From an uncultured bacterium (GTDB lineage Bacteria > Bacillota_I > Bacilli_A > RFN20 > CAG-826): 43,790 nucleotides of DNA. The translations under genes and the position numbers were made by a program. Positions 27,425 through 36,670 of this stretch are shown one piece after another. Each line of letters begins with the position of its first letter. The first letter of the stretch is position 1. The notes beneath the pieces are model-generated. The model saw only the letters and a program-made list of their open reading frames with translations. It was not told where the DNA came from and made no database searches. The stretch covers positions 1-43,790 of the forward strand of contig CASGAD010000007.1 in NCBI GenBank assembly GCA_949299335.1, given 5' to 3'.

Positions 27425-29507
27425 AAAAGAATATACATACTTTGATAGTTCTAATGTTGAACATTGTGTTGAAATTTCTAAAGAAGATTTCACTCCTAAA
27501 CAACAAGATAAAAGTATTCACGATCAAAAATTTAAAACTAAACCTACAACATTCTTTAAAGATGCTTTAAAACGTTTTGCTAAAAATAAAAGTAGTGTTG
27601 CTGGTGCGATTATTTTAGGAACTTTGTTAGTTCTTTCTGTCTTAATTCCTATTGTTGACTTTAGTGATGTAGATTCAGATCATCCTCAAGAATTAAAACT
27701 TGAACCAAAACTATTTGATGCCGGAACAGGTTTTTGGGATGGTACAAAAAGATTGACAGATATTCCTTGCGATACAAGTTTATCTTATACAGATGAAAAT
27801 GGTAATGTTTACTACTATCCTTCCGCATCTGAGTATCCTACTAGAGCTGTTAGCAATTTATCTTTACCTAGAGAAAATAATGAAATTAATAGTGCTTCAC
27901 CATTAGTTACTGGTGGTTATGTCAATATTATCTGCGATAAAGAAGTATACACTAACGATATGGAAGATAGAATGGACTATAAGGCTACATATTCTAGTGC
28001 TACTTATAACTTCAATATTAATGAAACTTATGGAGTTGAAGTCGTCTTTTATGAAGGCGAACCAGAAGAATATACTTTAGGAAATTATAGAATTTATTTA
28101 AGTTATACAATCGAAGGTTATGAAGATACAACTTTTGAAACTGTATTAAGAGACTTTGATGAAGACGATATAGATATCGACTATTCAACATATAAAAACG
28201 AAGATTTAATGGCTGAAGTCAAATCAAGCTTAGCTGCTTTAAAAGAAGAAGAGGACAGTCCTTTAGATACTGACTTTGATCCTGAAACAGCAACTTTAAA
28301 AAATGTTCAACTTTATTTTGATGTTTTGCCTATTAAAGATGATGTTGCTGACTTATTAATTAAAACTGTTACATTTACTACTGAATCAACTAGTAGTAAA
28401 GAACAAGATATGATGGAAACAATATCTATCAGTGAAGCAAATAAAACTTTATTATTAGGCGTTAGTGATGCAGGTTATTGGAAATCAAATAATGCAACAG
28501 TTTCTTTATATCATGGTACTAGCTATGTTTGTGATTTTACATTTGATACATATGAAGCAGTTTATGGTAATGTTGAAGAAGTTGTTCCTGTAACTGATTT
28601 TAGTGATTATGTCACTAATGGCTGGATTAGTGCTGTACCTGATTTTGAAAGCGCAAGCGCTAGTGCAACTCCAAATGATTACTTTGAAGCTGTAAAAAAT
28701 GAAAACACAGACTCTTACTGTCCTGTAATTTCTATCAATAAAGTCACAAAAACTAGTGTTGTTGGAATTGTTACTTATACTGTTACTTGTACAGTTAGTA
28801 AATATAAAATTTTAGGTTATACATCAATGCCAAGATTTTTATGGGGAACCGATAATAAAGGTAAAGACTTATTAAAAATTACCTTTATTGGGTTAAGAAA
28901 TTCACTTGGTTTAGGTTTATTAACATTTGCAATTTGTTTCTCATTTGGTTTAATTTGGGGTTCAATTTGTGGATACTTTGGTGGAACAGTTGACTTACTC
29001 TTAGAAAGATTTACTGATTTATTAAGTGGTATCCCATGGATTGTCATTATGACTTTATGTATCCTCAATTTAGGCAGTAACTTTGGTACATTCGTTTTGG
29101 CTATGTGTCTTACTGGATGGATTGGCACAGCAGCTATTACAAGAACCCAATTCTATAGATTTAGAGATAGAGAATATACGTTAGCTTGTAGAACATTAGG
29201 TGCTGGTAATTCTAGATTAATCTTTAGACATATTTTACCTAACGCTATGGGAACTATTATTACATCAAGCGTATTAATGATTCCTAGTGTTATCTTTACA
29301 GAGGCAACAATTTCATACTTAGGTTTAGGATTTAAAGATATGCAATCTCTTGGTGTTATTTTGTCAGATAACCAACAATATTTAACAACATATCCTTACT
29401 TAATTTTATTCCCAAGTATTCTTATGGCATTAATTATGATATCGTTCAACTTATTTGGTAACGGCTTGCGTGATGCGTTTAATCCAAGCTTAAAGGGGAG
29501 TGAATAG
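27417..29507 (+). CDS. oppC: oligopeptide ABC transporter permease with large extracellular insertion
   Basis: The OppC/DppC permease core is complete: first helix at about 62-81, then after a huge gap FLWGTDNKGKDLL (DPP-type signature), helices from about 496, the EAA loop YTLACRTLGAGNSRLIFRHILPNA (about 587-610) and TISYLGLGF. Ordinary OppC is about 300 residues and this is 696. The extra part is about 390 residues (84-470) between helix 1 and helix 2, which places it outside the cell next to OppA. It is acidic, beta-rich and Tyr/Thr/Asp-rich, like the lipoproteins upstream. The start is ATG 27417, overlapping oppB. The longer frame from 27357 only reads through oppB in another frame. Confidence 0.92.
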   Translation: MDKKEYTYFDSSNVEHCVEISKEDFTPKQQDKSIHDQKFKTKPTTFFKDALKRFAKNKSSVAGAIILGTLLVLSVLIPIVDFSDVDSDHPQELKLEPKLFDAGTGFWDGTKRLTDIPCDTSLSYTDENGNVYYYPSASEYPTRAVSNLSLPRENNEINSASPLVTGGYVNIICDKEVYTNDMEDRMDYKATYSSATYNFNINETYGVEVVFYEGEPEEYTLGNYRIYLSYTIEGYEDTTFETVLRDFDEDDIDIDYSTYKNEDLMAEVKSSLAALKEEEDSPLDTDFDPETATLKNVQLYFDVLPIKDDVADLLIKTVTFTTESTSSKEQDMMETISISEANKTLLLGVSDAGYWKSNNATVSLYHGTSYVCDFTFDTYEAVYGNVEEVVPVTDFSDYVTNGWISAVPDFESASASATPNDYFEAVKNENTDSYCPVISINKVTKTSVVGIVTYTVTCTVSKYKILGYTSMPRFLWGTDNKGKDLLKITFIGLRNSLGLGLLTFAICFSFGLIWGSICGYFGGTVDLLLERFTDLLSGIPWIVIMTLCILNLGSNFGTFVLAMCLTGWIGTAAITRTQFYRFRDREYTLACRTLGAGNSRLIFRHILPNAMGTIITSSVLMIPSVIFTEATISYLGLGFKDMQSLGVILSDNQQYLTTYPYLILFPSILMALIMISFNLFGNGLRDAFNPSLKGSE

Positions 29508-29509
29508 TT

Positions 29510-32500
29510 ATGAGTACAAATACATTAGAAAAAATTGATTACAAAAGCACTCCTAAAGTTTTGCAAGTAAAAAACTTAAGAGTTAATTTTAAAAGCGATA
29601 GTGGACTTGTTTATGCAGTTAGAGGAGTTTCCTTTGACTTATATAAAGGTGAAACTTTATGTATTGTTGGCGAAAGTGGTAGTGGTAAATCTGTCACTAG
29701 TAAAACAATCATGGGTATTTTAGCTAATAACGCTGTCGTTGAAAGTGGCCAAATACTTTATGAAGGCGAAGATTTAGTAAGAATCAGTGAAGAAGAATTC
29801 CATCGTATTAGAGGTAATAAGATTGGAATGATTTTCCAAGATCCTTTATCTTCATTAAACCCTATTTGTAGAGTTGGTAAACAAATTACTGAAGCTACAC
29901 TTATTAATAGAAACATTCTTAAAAAACATTTCTATGATTTAATAGCTAAGGAATTAGTTGCATATAGAAACGCTCAAGCTAATGCTTTTTATGAAGTAAA
30001 CAAGAATAAAGAAGAAATTGCTACTATTGATAAATATTTAAAAGCACTTAATGACAAAAAGAATGAAAATGTTGAAGAAACTATTGATGATATTAATGAA
30101 TATGTCGCTTTAACTAAGAAAAATACTGGTGATGAAATCGATACTTTAAAATATAAAATTGAACATCTCCAAAATAAGGAAGTTACCTCAAATGAATATT
30201 TTGAAGAAGATATTAAATCAGTAAGATTAGGATTTAGACAAAAAAGATTAGAAAAATATGTTGAGTTCAATGATAAAATTTCAAGTTATGGTGAACTTAG
30301 CGCATTCTTAAACGCTAGAAAAACTCTTTTAAAAGATTTAACTAACTTATTCTTAGAAGAACAAAAGCACTTAAAGCCTTTATTAAAAAGAGCATTAAAT
30401 AAACGTAAGTCAATTGCTAAAGTTGAAAATAAAGAATACGCTAATAAGCTTAAAGAAGAGCACGAAAAGAAATTAAATGAACTTAATGATTCTTTAGTTG
30501 AAAAAAGAAAAGAACTTGAATATCATTTGCAAGATTTAAATAGTGAAGAACTAAGTAGATACTATGCAATGATTGAAGATAAAAAGACAAAAAAACACCT
30601 TTTTAGCAAAGAAAATCAAGAAGAAATTAATATTTCTAAGTTAACTAAAAAGGAAGAAAAAATCGATCATACAGGTAATGAAATTTTTGATAAAGTCTTC
30701 TATGAAATTAAGGATATCATAAAAGCTGTCGATGAAGAAAATGATCGTTACATTAATTCTACTAAGATAACTAATAAAGAAGCTAAAAAGATGGCTATTA
30801 ACGTTATGAAAGAAGTTGGTATCCCACTTCCTGAAAAACGTTTTAAGCAATATCCATTTGAATTCTCAGGTGGTATGCGTCAAAGAATAGTTATCGCTAT
30901 TGCATTAACAGCTAATCCAGATATCTTAATTTGTGATGAGCCAACAACTGCATTAGATGTTACTATTCAAGCTCAAATTCTTGAATTAATTAATAAACTT
31001 AAAAGAGAAAGAGGACTCTCTTGTATCTTTATTACTCATGACCTTGGTGTTGTTGCTAATATGGCTGATAGAGTCGCTGTCATGTATGCTGGTAAGATTG
31101 TTGAATATGGAACAAGTTATGAAATATTCTTTAATCCAAAACATCCATATACTTGGGCCTTATTATCATCTATTCCAGATTTAGATAGTAAAGAAAAACT
31201 TGATGCAATTCCTGGAACACCTCCAGATATGAGATTCCCTCCTAAAGGAGATGCCTTTGCGTTAAGAAGTAGATATGCTCTTGACATTGACTTTAAATAT
31301 GAACCACCATTTTTTAAAGTCAGTGATACTCATTATGCTGCAACTTGGTTACTTCATGAAGATGCTCCAAAAATGGAAATGCCACGTATTGTTAAAACAC
31401 GTATTGCAAATTCATTAAAAGCTTATGAAGAAGATAAGTTAACTGATAATGAAGAATTAAAACAAGTTGTTCCTGAAGAATCATTTGATTTTATTAATTC
31501 TTTAGGAAAAGAGAGTGAAAAACAAGCCTTACTTAGTGCAAGTTTAAAAGCTTATCAAAATTATGAAGATGGTAATGCTTTAGTTGACAAAGAAACTAGA
31601 AAATTATCTATTGATGATGAAAAAAGTGCACTTAGTAAAAACGAACTTGAAAACATTAAAGATGAAGATATTGAAGGAGAAATCCAAAATATTAAATCTA
31701 AATGTAAATACAAAGAAGAATATGTTAAAAATAACATTATCTTAAGTGTTAACCATTTAAAACAATATTTCTTCTTTGGAAAAGGAATTAATAAATTCAA
31801 GTTAAAAGCAGTTCACGATGTTAATTTCCAAATTAAAGAGGGTGAATGTTTTGGTATAGTTGGTGAATCTGGTTGTGGTAAAACTACAACTGGCAGAAGT
31901 ATTATTCGTTTATATCATATTACTAGTGGTTCAATTTATTATAAAGGTTATAGAATTGGTGCTGGTACGAGATGGAACGATAAAGAAATTAAATATACTA
32001 ACATTAGATACCATCAAAAAGTTAAAGAATTAAAGCAAATGCTTAGTGAAGGCACTATTACCGATGAAGAGTTTAATAAAGAGTTAGAAAAAGCTAAACT
32101 TCATAGAAACGGTGTTATTAAAGTTCAAAGTGCAAAAATTGCTCAAATTAAAAAAGATGATAAAAACGCTAGAAAGATTGGTGTTAATGACCATTTAATT
32201 GCATCAGCTAAAGCTCAACTTACAGTCGCTAAAGAAGCTAACGACACTCCAACTATCGAAAAGCTTGAGGCTAAATTGAACGAACTTAAAGCAACTAACC
32301 ATCGTTTAATGAGTGAAATTCAAATGATTTTCCAAGACCCTATTGATTCTCTTGATCCTAGAATGACTGTTGAAGATATTATTCAAGAAGGATTAATTAT
32401 TCAAGGTCATAGAAATAAGGTTGAAAACCATCAAAAAGTTGTTAACATTTTAGAAAAAGTTGGTCTTATTGCAGACTATTGTAACCGTTATCCACATGAA

Positions 32501-33436
32501 TTTAGTGGTGGTCAACGTCAAAGAATTGGTATTGCTCGTGCACTTATTATGAATCCAAAATTACTTATTTGTGATGAACCTATTAGTGCACTTGACGTTT
32601 CTATTAGAGCTCAAATTATTAACTTACTTAACGATTTAAAAGAAGAAATGGGCTTAACAATTATGTTTATTGCTCATGACTTATCAGTTGTTAAATATTT
32701 CTGTGATAGAATTGCTGTTATGTATTTTGGAGAAATTGTTGAACTTGCAACAAGTGATGAATTATTTAAACATCCATTACATCCATATACCAAGAGTTTA
32801 TTAAGTGCAATTCCTAAGCCAAACCCATTAACAGAAAAAGCTAGAAAGAGAATTCCATATAATCCTCGTGAAATGCATGATTATTCTGTTAATAAGCCAC
32901 GTTTTGTTGAAATTCTTCCTGGACACTTTGTATTAGCTAATGATGAAGAAATTGCTAAATATAAAGAAGAAATTGAAAGATTAGATGCTCAAGAATTTAA
33001 TAACGACTCAACAATTAATAATGAGCCAAATGTAAATGATGAAACTTCTAATCCAACTCAAGAAGGTAATGTAAATGAAAAAAATAGTGTAGAAGCTAAT
33101 GCTAATGATGTTATTAAAGAAACTTCTATAACCAATGAAGAACCTAAAGAAGAAAATACTTTAGATTCAATAAATGGCGAAGAAACTGTAACTAAAGAAA
33201 AAGAGTCAATTAGTGAAACATTATTGAGACAAAGAAATGGCGAAATTAAAAAGGTTTATCATCTTAAAAAAGTAGATGGTAAATGGGAATTAATGCTTAA
33301 AGAAGGTAGAAAAGTAATTAAATCATTTAAGACAAAAGAAGAAGCCTTAGAATACTCTAAAGCTTTAGTAAAATCTCAAAATGGTACATTACTTGTTCAT
33401 GCTTCAAAAGGCAAAAATAAAGGAAAATTTGAATAA
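29510..33436 (+). CDS. oppDF: fused OppD-OppF ATPase with coiled-coil insertions and C-terminal DUF2188-like domain
   Basis: One 1308-residue polypeptide carries both transporter ATPases. OppD half: Walker A GESGSGKS (54-61), Q-loop FQDPLSSLNP (109-118), signature FSGGMRQR (452-459), Walker B ILICDEP (472-478) and H510, with the AmiE-like tail GTPPDMRFPPKGDAF. OppF half: Walker A GESGCGKT (785-792), Q-loop FQDP (941-944), signature FSGGQRQR (998-1005), Walker B LLICDEP (1018-1024) and H1056, then the AmiF-like VEILPGHFVLAN. Charged helical insertions interrupt both halves: about 145-425 between Q-loop and signature in D, and about 822-930 before the Q-loop in F. After an acidic Asn-rich linker, about 1250-1308 resembles DUF2188 (YHLKKVDGKWELMLKEG, KTKEEALEYSKALV). 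It starts two bases after the oppC stop. Confidence 0.92.
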   Translation: MSTNTLEKIDYKSTPKVLQVKNLRVNFKSDSGLVYAVRGVSFDLYKGETLCIVGESGSGKSVTSKTIMGILANNAVVESGQILYEGEDLVRISEEEFHRIRGNKIGMIFQDPLSSLNPICRVGKQITEATLINRNILKKHFYDLIAKELVAYRNAQANAFYEVNKNKEEIATIDKYLKALNDKKNENVEETIDDINEYVALTKKNTGDEIDTLKYKIEHLQNKEVTSNEYFEEDIKSVRLGFRQKRLEKYVEFNDKISSYGELSAFLNARKTLLKDLTNLFLEEQKHLKPLLKRALNKRKSIAKVENKEYANKLKEEHEKKLNELNDSLVEKRKELEYHLQDLNSEELSRYYAMIEDKKTKKHLFSKENQEEINISKLTKKEEKIDHTGNEIFDKVFYEIKDIIKAVDEENDRYINSTKITNKEAKKMAINVMKEVGIPLPEKRFKQYPFEFSGGMRQRIVIAIALTANPDILICDEPTTALDVTIQAQILELINKLKRERGLSCIFITHDLGVVANMADRVAVMYAGKIVEYGTSYEIFFNPKHPYTWALLSSIPDLDSKEKLDAIPGTPPDMRFPPKGDAFALRSRYALDIDFKYEPPFFKVSDTHYAATWLLHEDAPKMEMPRIVKTRIANSLKAYEEDKLTDNEELKQVVPEESFDFINSLGKESEKQALLSASLKAYQNYEDGNALVDKETRKLSIDDEKSALSKNELENIKDEDIEGEIQNIKSKCKYKEEYVKNNIILSVNHLKQYFFFGKGINKFKLKAVHDVNFQIKEGECFGIVGESGCGKTTTGRSIIRLYHITSGSIYYKGYRIGAGTRWNDKEIKYTNIRYHQKVKELKQMLSEGTITDEEFNKELEKAKLHRNGVIKVQSAKIAQIKKDDKNARKIGVNDHLIASAKAQLTVAKEANDTPTIEKLEAKLNELKATNHRLMSEIQMIFQDPIDSLDPRMTVEDIIQEGLIIQGHRNKVENHQKVVNILEKVGLIADYCNRYPHEFSGGQRQRIGIARALIMNPKLLICDEPISALDVSIRAQIINLLNDLKEEMGLTIMFIAHDLSVVKYFCDRIAVMYFGEIVELATSDELFKHPLHPYTKSLLSAIPKPNPLTEKARKRIPYNPREMHDYSVNKPRFVEILPGHFVLANDEEIAKYKEEIERLDAQEFNNDSTINNEPNVNDETSNPTQEGNVNEKNSVEANANDVIKETSITNEEPKEENTLDSINGEETVTKEKESISETLLRQRNGEIKKVYHLKKVDGKWELMLKEGRKVIKSFKTKEEALEYSKALVKSQNGTLLVHASKGKNKGKFE

Positions 33437-33439
33437 GAA

Positions 33440-33476
33440 AAAAGGTGATTAGAATTTGAAATTCTAATCACCTTTT
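33440..33476. terminator. bidirectional terminator between oppDF and the ATPase gene
   Basis: A 17-base perfect stem (arms 33440-33456 and 33460-33476, core GGTGATTAGAATT) closes on a TGA loop and is flanked by A- and T-runs, so it works in both directions. It ends the opp operon and the minus-strand ATPase gene. Confidence 0.92.
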
Positions 33477-33483
33477 AATATGC

Positions 33484-34839
33484 TTATAAACAAATTACCA
33501 TGTATGGAGGAATAGCGATTTTATCGCTAGTTTTCATTAAGTTTCCAACATACACTAAATATGAATTTTTGATAATTGATTGATGAGCTTCGTTAAATCT
33601 ATCAAGTGATAAATTTGATAGTCTAGTTAATGAAGTAACTTTTATTGGTGTCAATTTTTTATCGCTGTTATCGTTATTTTCTAATAAAAATTCAAGTTCC
33701 ATGTCGTAACGATGCTTAATATTATTATAGTGAGTATAGAAGTAAAGATTGTGGTTATTTGCTGAAAGCATTTGAGCAACAATATTTTCTAAAAACATTC
33801 CTCTATTAGTAGTAAATAAATTAAAGTTTGCTCCTAATAATTCATCGCTTTCAATTGCATCTTTACTTTTAGCTAAAGCATATAATAATCCAGTGTCATT
33901 CAAATAACATTTAACGTAAGTTCTAGTTTCGTTAATTGTGATACCGTTAGTAATATTTGTACACGAAAAACATTCATTAGCTAACATAGCGTTTTCAATC
34001 CATTTTAAAGGATAACGATATTGTTCAGAGAATGATCCTTCTAAGATTTGTTTAAAGATAACTCGTTTATCTTTACTAGAAAGTAAAGTAGGCATTTGGT
34101 CAAATATAAGGTCTACTTTTTCTTTATAACAATATTGAATTTTATTAACTTCATTTTGATAAGCGTTCAATATTTCAAATTTAACCTTATCACATTTATC
34201 AATAGAGTTAGTTTCTAAATATGTAACGACAACTTCAGGCATTCCACCAACTAACATATAAACTTTAAGCAAGTGCATTGCTTTTTGATGAAGTTCAGGC
34301 TTTAAAGGAGTTAAAGAAGTAAAAGCTTCTTTAATTTGATTAATCATCATTCCTTCATTAATTGCGTTTAAGAATTCTTCAAAATCTAAAGGATGAAGTT
34401 TTAAAAATTTTAAATTTAATAAACTAGACTCATCGATATTATCTTTAACGGTAATATTTTTTCTTAAGCCAATAAATGAATAATTACTATTTAAAGCTAC
34501 AAGTTTACTAATTAAAGGTAAGACGAGCTTAGAATTATCAGTATCGATTTCGTCAAAGACAATTAAGCTATTTTCTTTAATTCCTTTAATTTTTAAACTA
34601 GTCAAGAGTAATTCATTAAATTCAATTAAAGAAAAAGTAGGAGACTTCAAAAGTCTTTCTAATTTTCTAACTTCTTTAGTTGCGTCAATAAAACTTACTG
34701 ACTCAAATTCGTTTTTAGCGAATTCTTTGACTAAGGTAGTTTTACCTACTTGAACGGCACCATTAATAATTAAACCTTCTTTTGTGCTAGCTTTTTTCCA
34801 TTCAACTAGACTTTTGTATAATTTTCTTTTTAGTAGCAT
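33484..34839 (-). CDS. AAA ATPase with DUF4143-type C-terminus
   Basis: A soluble 451-residue ATPase. Walker A is GAVQVGKT (27-34) and Walker B SLIVFDEID (91-99). The C-terminal half has the DUF4143 features VGGMPEVV and, near the end, the nuclease-like strand MELEFLLE followed by PIKVTS, a PD-(D/E)XK-like remnant seen in this family. These proteins are frequent in gut bacteria and archaea and their physiological role is unresolved. I chose ATG 34839 because AGAGGG lies eight bases upstream on this strand. The open frame extends 19 codons further without support. It is monocistronic, converging on oppDF. Confidence 0.8.
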   Translation of the reverse strand: MLLKRKLYKSLVEWKKASTKEGLIINGAVQVGKTTLVKEFAKNEFESVSFIDATKEVRKLERLLKSPTFSLIEFNELLLTSLKIKGIKENSLIVFDEIDTDNSKLVLPLISKLVALNSNYSFIGLRKNITVKDNIDESSLLNLKFLKLHPLDFEEFLNAINEGMMINQIKEAFTSLTPLKPELHQKAMHLLKVYMLVGGMPEVVVTYLETNSIDKCDKVKFEILNAYQNEVNKIQYCYKEKVDLIFDQMPTLLSSKDKRVIFKQILEGSFSEQYRYPLKWIENAMLANECFSCTNITNGITINETRTYVKCYLNDTGLLYALAKSKDAIESDELLGANFNLFTTNRGMFLENIVAQMLSANNHNLYFYTHYNNIKHRYDMELEFLLENNDNSDKKLTPIKVTSLTRLSNLSLDRFNEAHQSIIKNSYLVYVGNLMKTSDKIAIPPYMVICL

Positions 34840-34955
34840 CTTGTTCCCTCTACATAAAACATTAGTATTATACATTTTTTTAAAATTATGCGCCATTAGA
34901 GAAATTAAATTTATTTACTATATAAAATAAATTCTATTTCTAGTAAAATTTAGAC

Positions 34956-35285
34956 ATGGATAAATTAGATTACTTAAAAAAAGAAATTGATAAATTTGTT
35001 AAAGAAAGAGATTGGGAAAAATTCCATACTCCTGAGAACCTAGCTAAAAGTATTTCTATTGAAGCTAACGAGTTATTAGAGTGCTTTCAATGGGACAATG
35101 AAAAGTTTGATTTAAAAGCAGTAAAAGAAGAGTTAGCTGATGTTTTAAATTATTGTATACAAATGGCTAATGTTTTAAATTTAGATATTAGTCAAATTGT
35201 TTTAGATAAAATGGAATTGAATAAGAAAAAGTATCCTATTAGTAAAGCTAAAGGAAACGCTATTAAATACAATAAATTTGATTAA
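34956..35285 (+). CDS. MazG-like nucleotide pyrophosphohydrolase
   Basis: This 109-residue all-alpha NTP pyrophosphohydrolase has the metal-binding helices expected for the MazG/RS21-C6 group: ANELLE (E39, E42) and EELADVL (E59, D62), with FQW between them. Such short forms hydrolyse non-canonical or excess (d)NTPs, often dCTP analogues, to the monophosphate and pyrophosphate. There is no Shine-Dalgarno. TAAAAT (34944-34949) ends exactly six bases before the ATG, so the mRNA probably begins at the start codon. It is divergent from the ATPase gene and convergent with the transporter gene. Confidence 0.85.
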   Translation: MDKLDYLKKEIDKFVKERDWEKFHTPENLAKSISIEANELLECFQWDNEKFDLKAVKEELADVLNYCIQMANVLNLDISQIVLDKMELNKKKYPISKAKGNAIKYNKFD

Positions 35286-35306
35286 TAAGTCTACAAAACC
35301 TTATTA
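35283..35306. terminator. weak hairpin overlapping two convergent stop codons
   Basis: TAATAAG (35283-35289) pairs with CTTATTA (35300-35306) around a 10-base loop. It overlaps the stops of the MazG-like gene and the minus-strand transporter gene. The stem is short and AT-rich, so it is a weak candidate for a shared terminator. Confidence 0.35.
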
Positions 35307-36605
35307 AATTATACAAATTAAGCCTAAACCAATTAGTAATAAAATGATACCTAAAGGTGCATATTTTAAATAAGTTAAATAACTTATTTTCTCGCCGTTT
35401 TCCTTACATATTCTCATAAACATTAAGCTAGATAAAGCACCACAAGGTGTTATTAAAGCACATACATTACTAGCTAATATACAAGCGTATACATTATTTA
35501 AATTAGTGGTGTTAGAAGCTTTTAAGATATCACTAAATAATAAAGCCATAGGGACATTATTTACTAAGTTAGCGCTTAAAGCACTAGTGATCCCATAAGT
35601 AAAAACTTGAAGATTTTCGTTTTCGATATGACTAAATAAATTGCCAATTTCAGTCAATAAAGGTGTTTCGTTTAAAGCAGAGATAATAATAAACATAGAA
35701 GTTAAAAAAGGGATAAATTCATATGGTAATGTTTTTAATGGTTTAGTGATATAAATTTGATCCTTCTTTTTAATTAAGCAATAACTAGTAGCAATCACTA
35801 AATCAAATAAAGCGAAGCCTAAAGTTATTAAATACATCTCAATATTAATTACATTACTTAAAATTAATAATAAAGTAGTACCACCTAAAGCAACTAAGCC
35901 AATAATTAGTAAAAATTTATCTTTAATTGGCTCTTTATTAACATTAGGGGTGATTTTAACCTTTAGATCTTTATAAAATACCAAGATTAATAAAAAATAA
36001 AGGATAACCATGAGAATTAAAGTTACAGGAGTTAACTTTTTAAAATAATCAAAGTAAGTAATATTGTAAAATGAGCCTAAATATAAGTTAGATACATTAG
36101 TGGTTAAAAAAGTAGTAGAAAGTGTATTTAAAACAAAACACACCATCATCAAATAAGGCAAGGCTTTAGCTTTACAAGCTCTAGCAAAGTAAATAATGAT
36201 TGGTGTGACAATAATGATGATGTCGTTATTAGTAGCAATTGTTAAAAAGGAAATTAAAAAATAAAAAACAGTAAATAAAATAAATTGATTACCTTTTCCA
36301 ATCGCACTAACTCTAGTTGCTAGATAATCAAATAAACCAACAGCATCTAAAAATTTAGATATAAAAGTTAAAGATAAAAATAAGGCAATAATCTTTAAAG
36401 GATTGGTACTATTATTTTCAATAAATAACTTTAAAATGGTGGCATCTTCATTAAAGTGAGTTAATAGGATTAATATAGCCCCAAGTAAAGTAATCATCCA
36501 ATACGTGTCGAATTTCTTATTTTTGATTTTAATTTGAGGAAATAAGAAAAACGATAAAGTCATTAATAAAATAGTTAAAGCACTAATGATAAAAGTAGAT
36601 ATCAT
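35304..36605 (-). CDS. ArsB/NhaD/CitM-type ion transporter
   Basis: An integral membrane protein of 433 residues with about 11-12 helices and the two-fold repeat of the ion transporter (IT) superfamily. The first re-entrant segment reads TIATNNDIIIIVTPIII and the second LSANLVNNVPMALLFS, the Asn-Asn/Pro hairpins typical of ArsB, NhaD and CitMHS. A further marker is ITPCGALSSLMF near the end. Possible substrates are arsenite, sodium/protons or an organic anion. No arsR or arsC is nearby, so arsenic resistance is not supported. TACAAT on this strand (36616-36621) ends ten bases before the ATG with no Shine-Dalgarno, giving at most a very short leader. Confidence 0.82.
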   Translation of the reverse strand: MISTFIISALTILLMTLSFFLFPQIKIKNKKFDTYWMITLLGAILILLTHFNEDATILKLFIENNSTNPLKIIALFLSLTFISKFLDAVGLFDYLATRVSAIGKGNQFILFTVFYFLISFLTIATNNDIIIIVTPIIIYFARACKAKALPYLMMVCFVLNTLSTTFLTTNVSNLYLGSFYNITYFDYFKKLTPVTLILMVILYFLLILVFYKDLKVKITPNVNKEPIKDKFLLIIGLVALGGTTLLLILSNVINIEMYLITLGFALFDLVIATSYCLIKKKDQIYITKPLKTLPYEFIPFLTSMFIIISALNETPLLTEIGNLFSHIENENLQVFTYGITSALSANLVNNVPMALLFSDILKASNTTNLNNVYACILASNVCALITPCGALSSLMFMRICKENGEKISYLTYLKYAPLGIILLLIGLGLICII

Positions 36606-36670
36606 ACGAATAAAGATTGTACTACTTTTAATTTAAAATAGTGAGTATTAATTACTAACTTATTTATTAA

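Noticed and set aside
28817-29128. Minus-strand open frame opposite oppC, and similar frames opposite oppDF (29989-30270, 30641-30850, 31561-31800)
   Set aside because: They lie fully inside strongly supported genes and have no ribosome-binding site or domain; they are shadows of codon bias.
35304-36605. Arsenic resistance determinant
   Set aside because: The transporter is of the ArsB/NhaD superfamily, but no arsR, arsC or arsA is adjacent. A sodium or anion substrate is equally likely.
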